The translations under genes were made by a program, and so were the position numbers. A stretch of DNA of 64,000 bases from Actinopolymorpha cephalotaxi (GTDB lineage: Bacteria > Actinomycetota > Actinomycetes > Propionibacteriales > Actinopolymorphaceae): positions 2,502,850 to 2,566,849 of the forward strand of contig NZ_JACBZA010000001.1 of the NCBI RefSeq assembly GCF_013408535.1, written 5' to 3'. Below the pieces are notes generated by a model, which worked only from the letters and a program-made list of their open reading frames with translations, had not been told where the DNA came from and searched no databases. Of the stretch, positions 58,005-64,000 are shown piece by piece; the first letter of the stretch is position 1; every line of letters begins with the position of its first letter.

Positions 58005-58784
58005 TCACATGCCCTTGGGGCGGGCGACTTCCTCGACGACCCGGCCGAGCCAGTCGATGAACAGGGCCAGCGCGGCCACCAGGACCGCACCGACCACCAG
58101 CACACTGGTGCGCTGAAGCGTGATGCCGGTGGTGATCAGGCTGCCCAGGCCACCACCGTCGATGAAGGTGGCGAGGGTGGCGGTGCCGACCAGCAGCACC
58201 AGGGCGACCCGGACACCGGCCAGGATCACCGGCACCGCGAGCACCACCTCGATGCGCAGCAGCACCCGCATCGCGGACATCCCCATCCCCCGGCCGGCCT
58301 CGACGAGGTTCGGGTCGACGCCCTGGATACCGGTGATCGTGTTGCGGAGCACCGGGAGGATCGCGTACGCGGCAAGGGCGATGATCGTGGTGGTGAAGCC
58401 GAGGCCGAGCCACAACGCGAGCAGCACGAGCAGGCCGATCGCGGGCGCGGACTGCCCGATGTTGGCGAATGCGACGATCACCGGGGCGGCGACCCGGGTC
58501 CGCCGCCGGGTGAGGATGACCCCGAGCGGCAGGGCGATCACCAGCACGACGGCGGTGGAGACCGCGGCCAGCACGATGTGTTCCCAGGTGCGTTCCATCA
58601 GTGCCGCAAGGTTGAGTTGACGGGCCGCCACCGCGTCGAGGTGGGCGAGCTGGACGTAGGCCACCACGCCCACGACCATCGCGACGACGACCAGCGGCTG
58701 GCCGATCCAGCGCAGCCGCGCGGGCCGGCCGGGTGCGTCCTCGGCGAGTTCGAGTGCGTCCGGATTTGCCGTGGCGGCACTCAC
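58005..58784 (-). CDS. Glycine betaine-type ABC transporter permease (second)
   Basis: A 259-residue permease with six hydrophobic segments and a binding-protein-dependent-permease loop EAGRGMGMSAMRVLLRIEVV (about 163-182). The other family mark VPVILAGVRVALVLLVGTAT follows. Typical of OpuCB/CD and OsmW/Y. GTG 58784 overlaps the ATPase stop (GTGA). The N-terminus has a longer cytoplasmic stretch than the partner permease. Confidence 0.93.
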   Translation of the reverse strand: MSAATANPDALELAEDAPGRPARLRWIGQPLVVVAMVVGVVAYVQLAHLDAVAARQLNLAALMERTWEHIVLAAVSTAVVLVIALPLGVILTRRRTRVAAPVIVAFANIGQSAPAIGLLVLLALWLGLGFTTTIIALAAYAILPVLRNTITGIQGVDPNLVEAGRGMGMSAMRVLLRIEVVLAVPVILAGVRVALVLLVGTATLATFIDGGGLGSLITTGITLQRTSVLVVGAVLVAALALFIDWLGRVVEEVARPKGM

Positions 58785-60112
58785 GGCGCGACCTCGGCGG
58801 TCCCGGCGCCGGCCGCGGACGGGTCGTCCGGGCCGCGTTCCGGCTCGCCGTTGGCGGCGGGCGGCCGCAAGCCGCCGTCGTTGCCGTGATTGCCGCCGGG
58901 GTTGCCGGACTGGAGTTCCTGGATGGCGTGCATCACCGTCTCGACCCGGATGACGCCCTGGTAGGTGTCGCGCCGCCCGGTCACCACGACCACGCCGTGG
59001 CTGGAGGTGAGCATGGTGTCCAGCGCGTCGTTGAGGGTCGCCTGGGTGCCGACGACCGCCATGCCCTCGTCGCGGCGCCGTGCGGCCAGCGAGCCCTGCT
59101 CACGGTCGAGCTCTCGCAGCGACATCCAACGCACCGGCCGGCGGCGCTCGTCCAGCAGGATGCAGTGCTCACGGTCGGCGGTGCGGGTGCGGGCCGCGAC
59201 CTCGTTCGCCTGCTCCCCGACGGTGGCGGTGACCGCCTCGTCCAGGTCGACACCGCCGACGCGCCGCAGGGTGAGCTGCTTCAGTGCCGCGCCCGCGCCG
59301 ACGAAGCCCTCCACCGACTCGTCGGCGGGGTTGGCGAGGATCTCGGCAGGGGTGTCGTACTGCACGATCCGGGAGCGCTCGGCCAGCACCGCGATCCGGT
59401 CGCCGAGCTTCACCGCCTCGTCGAAGTCGTGGGTGACGAACACGATCGTCTTGCCCAGCTCCTCCTGGATCCGCAACAGCTCGTCCTGCAGGTGCTGGCG
59501 GGTGATCGGGTCCAGCGCGCCGAACGGCTCGTCCATCAACAGCACGGGCGGATCGGCGGCCAGTGCCCGGGCCACGCCCACCCGCTGCTGCTGCCCGCCG
59601 GACAGCTCACGCGGGTAGCGGTCGCGGTACTGCGCCGGGTCCAGGCCCACCATGTCCAGGAGTTCCTCGACGCGTTCGGCGGTCCGAGAGCTCTTCCAAC
59701 GCAGCAGGCCCGGCACCAGGCCGATGTTGGCGCCCACGGTGAGGTGCGGGAACAGGCCGCCGGCCTGGATGACGTAGCCGATGCCGCGGCGGAGCTCGTC
59801 GGCGTTTCGGCGGCTCACGTCGTCACCGCCGAGCAGGATCTGCCCGCCGGTGGGTTCGATCAGCCGGTTGATCATCTTCATCGTGGTCGTCTTGCCGCAG
59901 CCGGACGGGCCGACGAAGACGACGATCTCCCCGGCGGGGATGTGCATGCTGACGTCCTCCACCGCGGCGGCCCGCTGGCCGGGATACCGCTTGGTGACGC
60001 CTCTGAGGTCGATGGGCACGCCGTGCCCGTTGTCGGAGTGCTCGGATCGGTCGGCACTGCCGGCACTGCCGGCGCCGGTGGACCCGGCAGACTGCTGGGT
60101 GGACTCAGACAC
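58781..60112 (-). CDS. Glycine betaine-type ABC transporter ATPase with CBS domains
   Basis: 443 residues: Walker A GPSGCGKTT at 68-76, signature LSGGQQQR, Walker B VLLMDEPFGAL. The C-terminal part (about 300-415) has CBS-like repeats (LNDALDTMLTSSHGVVVVTG), which in OpuA-type ATPases sense ionic strength. A disordered Gly/Asn tail follows. GTG start overlapping the upstream permease by eight bases. It energises both permeases. Confidence 0.94.
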   Translation of the reverse strand: MSESTQQSAGSTGAGSAGSADRSEHSDNGHGVPIDLRGVTKRYPGQRAAAVEDVSMHIPAGEIVVFVGPSGCGKTTTMKMINRLIEPTGGQILLGGDDVSRRNADELRRGIGYVIQAGGLFPHLTVGANIGLVPGLLRWKSSRTAERVEELLDMVGLDPAQYRDRYPRELSGGQQQRVGVARALAADPPVLLMDEPFGALDPITRQHLQDELLRIQEELGKTIVFVTHDFDEAVKLGDRIAVLAERSRIVQYDTPAEILANPADESVEGFVGAGAALKQLTLRRVGGVDLDEAVTATVGEQANEVAARTRTADREHCILLDERRRPVRWMSLRELDREQGSLAARRRDEGMAVVGTQATLNDALDTMLTSSHGVVVVTGRRDTYQGVIRVETVMHAIQELQSGNPGGNHGNDGGLRPPAANGEPERGPDDPSAAGAGTAEVAP

Positions 60113-60752
60113 GGATACCCCTCGATGTCGTGTACTTGCCGACGAGCACGAGGATGCCGTCGAAGATCAGGGCCAGCACGACGACGCCCAACGTGCCTGC
60201 CAACGCGGAGTTGACAGAGTTGGCGCCGCCCAGCCGGGACAGGCCGGTGAAGATCAGCCCGCCCAGACCGGGGCCGGAGACGTACGCGGCGATGGCGGCG
60301 ATTCCCATCACCATCTGGGTGGAGACGCGGATGCCGGCGAGGATCACCGGCCAGGCGAGCGGAATCTCGACCCGGACGAGCGTGGTCAGCCGCCCCATCC
60401 CCATGCCGCGGGCGGCGTCGACGAGGGCCGGGTCGACACCGGCGAGGCCGACCACGGCGTTGCGCAGGATGGGCAGGCTGGCGTAGAAGACGACCGCGGT
60501 GACGGCCGGGGCCACCCCGATGCCGAGCGGTGCGATCAGCAGGCCGAGGAGGGCGAACGACGGAATCGTCAGAGCCACGGCGCTGGTGGCGGTGGCCAGG
60601 CCGACCGCATGTCGGTTGCGTTGGACGAGAACCGCCACCACGAGGGCGAGCAGCGTGGCCACGACCAGGCACTGCGCCACCATCGAGGCGTGCTGGAAGC
60701 CCTGGAACACCAGCACTTCACGGCGGTCGACGAGGAAATCCCACAGGTTCAC
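60105..60752 (-). CDS. Glycine betaine-type ABC transporter permease (first)
   Basis: A 215-residue permease with about six hydrophobic segments: LVVATLLALVVAVLV, VAPAVTAVVFYASLPILRN, DAARGMGMGRLTTLVRVEIP (the permease loop) and a C-terminal LGVVVLALIFDGILVLVG. GTG 60752 follows AGGAGGAGACC. It heads the four-gene operon (permease, ATPase, permease, binding protein). The longer frame to 61049 covers the repeat-rich leader and is not protein-like. Confidence 0.92.
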   Translation of the reverse strand: MNLWDFLVDRREVLVFQGFQHASMVAQCLVVATLLALVVAVLVQRNRHAVGLATATSAVALTIPSFALLGLLIAPLGIGVAPAVTAVVFYASLPILRNAVVGLAGVDPALVDAARGMGMGRLTTLVRVEIPLAWPVILAGIRVSTQMVMGIAAIAAYVSGPGLGGLIFTGLSRLGGANSVNSALAGTLGVVVLALIFDGILVLVGKYTTSRGIRV

Positions 60753-60788
60753 GCGGCGGTCTCCTCCTAGTTGGACTGGCCACCTGGG

Positions 60789-60872
60789 CTGCCAACCCGG
60801 ACTTGCCGACAGGCAAGCCGACCTTGCCGGCTGCCAACCCCGGCTTGCGGCAGGCAACCCGGCCTTGCCACC
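60789..60872. repeat. Two imperfect 42-base repeats in the opuC leader
   Basis: 60789-60830 and 60831-60872 both begin CTGCCAACCC and each contains a CTTGC-N-GCAGGCAA-type block; the first holds a perfect CTTGCC-GACA-GGCAAG hairpin (60802-60817). It lies between the nusB terminator and the first permease. The rest of the 443-base gap (60753-61195) holds no protein-like frame. Confidence 0.7.
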
Positions 60873-61108
60873 CGGGTCGGGCGTACTCCCCGTGCGTTTG
60901 CTGCGAGCGGACTGTACCCCGCCGGACGAGCCGGCAGCCATGTCTGCGCTGGTCCGGTGCCGACTCGTGTCCTGACGAAGCCGGCGGTGCGGGCGGTGTG
61001 ACGGGTGCCCCAGGCGCCATCGCGTACGTTCGCGACGCGGACGGCCCACAGGTCTGCGCCGCCCGGCGCATGAGTGTCTTTCCTACCGAAATGGCAGCAG
61101 AAGTGCAA

Positions 61109-61143
61109 ATTCTCCCCGCGCGGCAGGGCGGCGCGGGGAGAAT
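61109..61143 (-). terminator. Terminator downstream of nusB
   Basis: A 13-bp perfect stem, ATTCTCCCCGCGC with its complement, and a 9-base loop, about 55 bases after the nusB stop on the minus strand. A short T-containing tract follows it. Confidence 0.85.
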
Positions 61144-61195
61144 CCGGAGTGGCGCGTCACGGTGGGCACCTGGTGGGCACCGCGCGCGAAACGCA

Positions 61196-61606
61196 TCAGG
61201 GCAGCAGCGTCGGCTTCAGCTCCAGCAGATGTGCCAACAGGCCGTTGACGAAGGCCGGGGACTCCTCACCCGCCAGCTCGCGGGCCAGCCGGACGGCCTC
61301 GCTGATCGCCACCGCGTCGGGCACGTCCTCGGCGTAGAGGAGTTCGTACGCACCGAGCCGCAGGATGTTGCGGTCGACCGGCGCCATGCGTTCCAGGCTC
61401 CACCCCTGCGAGTGCGCCGCCAGCAGCTCGTCCAGCCGCTCGGCGTGCTCGACCACACCCTCCACCAGCCGCGCGGTGTAGTCCGGCACCGGGGGGTCGG
61501 CCAGCTCGATCCGGTCGGCGAGGGTGGTCAGCGGGGCGCGGTCGCGCAGCTCGGACTCGTAGAGAACGTCGACCGCCCGCTTGCGTGCCTTCGATCGTGC
61601 GGGCAC
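61196..61606 (-). CDS. nusB: Transcription antitermination protein NusB
   Basis: A 136-residue all-helical NusB: ARSKARKRAVDVLYESELRD at the start, SLERMAPVDRNILRLGAYELL, VAISEAVRLARELAGEESPA and FVNGLLAHL near the end. It binds the boxA RNA of rRNA leaders. GTG 61606 shares one base with the efp stop, so it is translationally coupled to efp. Confidence 0.95.
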   Translation of the reverse strand: MPARSKARKRAVDVLYESELRDRAPLTTLADRIELADPPVPDYTARLVEGVVEHAERLDELLAAHSQGWSLERMAPVDRNILRLGAYELLYAEDVPDAVAISEAVRLARELAGEESPAFVNGLLAHLLELKPTLLP

Positions 61607-62163
61607 TACACCCGTCCGAGGTAGTCGCCGGAGCGGGTGTCGACCTTGACCTTCTCGCCGGTGGTGATGAACAACGGCACCGCGATCTCGTAGCCGGTCT
61701 CCAGCCGGGCCGGCTTGGTGCCGCCGGTCGACCGGTCGCCCTGCAGGCCCGGCTCGGTGTACTCGATGGTCAGCTCGACCGACGCCGGCAGCTCGACGTA
61801 CAGCGGCAGGTCCTCGTGCACCGCGACCGTGGCGGTCTGGTTCTCCAGCATGAAGTGGGCCGCGTCGCCCACGGTCTCGGCGGAGATCGGCAGCTGGTCG
61901 TAGGTCGTGGCGTCCATGAAGACGTAGGAGTCGCCGTCGTTGTAGAGGTAGGTCATCTCGCGCTTGTCGACCGTGGCGACGTCGACCTTCACGTCGGCGT
62001 TGAACGTCTTGTCGACCACCTTGCCCGACAGCACGTTCTTCAGCTTGGTGCGCACGACCGCGCCGCCCTTGCCGGGCTTGTGGTGCTGGAACCACACCAC
62101 GCCCCAGAGCTGGCCGTCGAGGTTGAGCACCATGCCGTTCTTGAGGTCGTTCGTGGTTGCCAC
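61606..62163 (-). CDS. efp: Elongation factor P
   Basis: 185 residues. The modified-lysine loop [17 protein letters not shown] (about 27-43) contains the conserved Lys; the C-terminal domains include [18 protein letters not shown] and the terminal [17 protein letters not shown]. It relieves ribosome stalling at polyproline. GTG 62163 follows GAGAGG about ten bases upstream. No lysine-modifying genes are nearby. Confidence 0.96.
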   Translation of the reverse strand: MATTNDLKNGMVLNLDGQLWGVVWFQHHKPGKGGAVVRTKLKNVLSGKVVDKTFNADVKVDVATVDKREMTYLYNDGDSYVFMDATTYDQLPISAETVGDAAHFMLENQTATVAVHEDLPLYVELPASVELTIEYTEPGLQGDRSTGGTKPARLETGYEIAVPLFITTGEKVKVDTRSGDYLGRV

Positions 62164-62264
62164 TGCGGTATTCGCCTCTCAGCTGCTGCGTTTCGTGTCG
62201 CTTCGACCCGTTCGGGCGGAGCCGGCCGGCGCGCCTGGCGGGAACCAGCCGGAGCCGCTTCCCG

Positions 62265-63365
62265 TCAGGCCAGGACGAGGAGGTCCCTGTCGGCCTTGGT
62301 GAGCACCTCCACCTCGCCGTCGTGGACGATCAACGTGTCCTCGATGCGGACACCACCGCGGCCCGGCAGGTAGATGCCCGGCTCGATGGTGACAGGAGTG
62401 CGAGGGCCGAGTTTACCCTCCGCGATCTGGGCGAAGAACGGGTCCTCGTGGATCTCCAGCCCGACCCCGTGCCCCAGGCCGTGGGTGAACCGCTCGCCGT
62501 AGCCCGCGGCGGCGATCACGTCCCTGGCCGCCGCGTCCACGTCCGACAGCGCGACCCCGGGTGCCAGCGCGTGCCGGCCCGCTCGCTGGGCGGCACGGAC
62601 GACGTCGTGGATCTCGCGCTGCCAGTCCGCCGGCGCGGCCCCCACGACGACGGTCCGGGTGCAGTCGGCGTGGTATCCCTCGTAGCGGGCGCCGAAGTCG
62701 ATCTTCAGGAAGTCACCCGGCGCGAGCAGCCGGTCGGTCGGCTGGTGGTGCGGAATGGCCGAGTGCTCACCGCCCGCGACGATCGTGTCGAACGCCACCG
62801 CCTCGGCCCCGGCGGCGAACATCCGCGCCTCCAGGTCGCGGGCGATCTCGCGCTCGGACCGGCCCACGAGCCGGCCGGCGAACAGCTCGGCCAGCGCCTT
62901 CGTGGACACCGCGCAGGCCTGCCGCAGGTGGTCGAGCTCGACACTGTCCTTGTCCACCCGCAGGCCCTCCACCGCCCGGTGCAGCGAGCCCGGCGCGAGG
63001 CCGGACTCGAGCGAAGGAAGCGACTCCAGCGCGTCGACGGTGAGCGAGTGCGTCTCCACACCGAGCCGGGACACGCCCCACGCGGCCGCGCGTCGGGCCA
63101 GTGCCGCCAGCAACTGCCGGTCGACGACGATCTCCAGGTCCGGGCACTGAGCCGCGGACTGGTCGGCGTACCGGCCGTCGGTGGCCAGCACCGCGGCGTC
63201 GTCGCCCTCGGTGCCGTCGGCGCGGACCAGCAGGGCGGCGTTGGAGCCGGTGAACCCGGAGAGGTACCGGACGTTGACGAGATGGGTGATCAGGGCGGCG
63301 GGAACGTCCCTGGCGGCGAGCAGGTCGCGCAACCGGGCCCGGCGGGCGGCGTGGATGTCAGGCAC
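62265..63365 (-). CDS. pepQ: Xaa-Pro dipeptidase/aminopeptidase (M24B)
   Basis: A 366-residue M24 peptidase. An N-terminal creatinase-like domain (about 1-125, VRYLSGFTGSNAALLVRADG) precedes the pita-bread domain with metal ligands in KIDFGARYEGYHADCTRTVV (two Asp), HGLGHGVGLEIHEDPF (His) and TIEPGIYLPGRGGVRIED (two Glu). It cleaves bonds next to proline in the cytoplasm. Precedes efp in the conserved aroQ-pepQ-efp-nusB order. Confidence 0.94.
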   Translation of the reverse strand: MPDIHAARRARLRDLLAARDVPAALITHLVNVRYLSGFTGSNAALLVRADGTEGDDAAVLATDGRYADQSAAQCPDLEIVVDRQLLAALARRAAAWGVSRLGVETHSLTVDALESLPSLESGLAPGSLHRAVEGLRVDKDSVELDHLRQACAVSTKALAELFAGRLVGRSEREIARDLEARMFAAGAEAVAFDTIVAGGEHSAIPHHQPTDRLLAPGDFLKIDFGARYEGYHADCTRTVVVGAAPADWQREIHDVVRAAQRAGRHALAPGVALSDVDAAARDVIAAAGYGERFTHGLGHGVGLEIHEDPFFAQIAEGKLGPRTPVTIEPGIYLPGRGGVRIEDTLIVHDGEVEVLTKADRDLLVLA

Positions 63366-63475
63366 CGCTCCACCCTTGCGCCCCGGCCCGCCCGGGGCAA
63401 GCCCCGGAGGTGATCACGTCCTGGACGTGCCTCGGACCGGACCTGCCTCGGGGACGGTGCGGAGCCGGCCGTGCC

Positions 63476-63910
63476 TCAGGGACGGTGGGTGGCCGCCACC
63501 GCCGACAGCGCCAGGCGGTACGACTCGAACCCGAAGCCCGCGATCGTCCCGGTCGCCACCCCGGCCACCACGCTGGTGTGCCGGAACTCCTCCCGCCGGG
63601 CCGGGTTGGTCAGGTGCACCTCGATCAGCGGAGCCGTGAGCTGGGCGCAGGCGTCGCGTACGGCGTAGGAGTAGTGGGTGAACGCGGCGGGGTTCAGCAC
63701 CACCGGCGTCGAGGCGTCGGCGGCCTCGTGCAGCCAGCCCACCAGCTCAGACTCCTGGTCGGTCTGGCGGACCTCCACCTCCAGGCCGAGCTCGGCACCG
63801 GTCTTGGCGCAGGAGGCCACCAGGTCGGCGTACGACGTGGAGCCGTAGACGTCCGGCTCGCGCGAACCGAGGCGGCCGAGGTTGGGGCCGTTCAGGACGA
63901 GAACACGCAC
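63476..63910 (-). CDS. aroQ: 3-dehydroquinate dehydratase, type II
   Basis: 144 residues. [18 protein letters not shown] with the catalytic Tyr, [19 protein letters not shown] with the active-site Asn and His, and [20 protein letters not shown] are the type II signatures. It forms dodecamers and dehydrates 3-dehydroquinate in the shikimate pathway. GTG 63910 lies six bases after TAGCCT, so the mRNA is probably leaderless. Confidence 0.96.
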   Translation of the reverse strand: MRVLVLNGPNLGRLGSREPDVYGSTSYADLVASCAKTGAELGLEVEVRQTDQESELVGWLHEAADASTPVVLNPAAFTHYSYAVRDACAQLTAPLIEVHLTNPARREEFRHTSVVAGVATGTIAGFGFESYRLALSAVAATHRP

Positions 63911-63916
63911 CCGGTC

Positions 63917-63922
63917 AGGCTA
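63917..63922 (-). promoter_or_regulatory. -10 box of leaderless aroQ
   Basis: TAGCCT, six bases before GTG 63910, with no ribosome binding site. Confidence 0.5.
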
Positions 63923-64000
63923 GGGCATCCGCGGGCCGTCTCCCCGCCCGGCCGCCGCGCATCCGTGGCCAGGGCTGACGGACTGTGCGTACGGCATTAG

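Overview
The window is very GC-rich (third codon positions are almost all G or C), uses many GTG and TTG starts, has genes overlapping as GTGA, ATGA or TGATG, and carries BldD, an actinobacterial-type integration host factor (mihF) and a PriA without a Walker A motif. These point to a filamentous actinomycete. The right-hand gene order (aroQ-pepQ-efp-nusB / bldD / pyrR-pyrB-pyrC-carA-carB-pyrF / mihF-gmk-rpoZ-coaBC-metK-priA / def-fmt-rsmB-rpe-rib genes) is the classic actinobacterial order. I infer something near Nocardioidaceae, Kribbella or Actinopolymorpha, but the genus is not proven.

Left part (1 to about 28.7 kb) is accessory. It holds two ECF sigma factor modules: a DGPF/YCII protein coupled to an ECF42-type sigma factor (1.26-2.85 kb), and an ECF41-type sigma factor with a SnoaL-like C-terminus, divergent from its usual partners, an SDR oxidoreductase and a carboxymuconolactone-decarboxylase-like protein (4.0-6.6 kb). 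Around them are GNAT, VOC, DoxX, amidase, DinB, phosphotransferase, RmlD-like, MFS, winged-helix, tRNA-editing-like, M48 protease and TauE genes. Next come an SPFH/NfeD pair with a decayed tandem duplicate (17.8-20.1 kb), a soluble ABC ATPase, a GH4 alpha-galactosidase, an SDR, serB, a PadR regulator and an ABC-2 exporter.

Middle part (28.7-45 kb, mostly minus strand): sixA; ribE-pnuC-ribBA-ribH, overlapping head to tail under an FMN riboswitch with a hairpin over the ribE ribosome binding site; cupin, rpe, rsmB, fmt and def; a NUDIX gene (+) and a HAD gene; priA; metK; a radical SAM gene; a small membrane protein; coaBC.

Right part (45-64 kb): rpoZ, gmk, mihF, a cysQ-like gene, the pyrimidine operon pyrR-pyrB-pyrC-carA-carB-pyrF with a recognisable PyrR-binding RNA loop just before the pyrR ribosome binding site, bldD (+) with a probable BldD box, a four-gene glycine-betaine/choline-type ABC transporter inserted between bldD and nusB, then nusB-efp-pepQ-aroQ. 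I see no rRNA, tRNA, CRISPR array, insertion sequence or phage. Much of the window is housekeeping. The least ordinary items are the decayed SPFH/NfeD duplication, the promoter architecture of the ECF41 module, a startless C2-like gene remnant, and the riboswitch/PyrR leaders.
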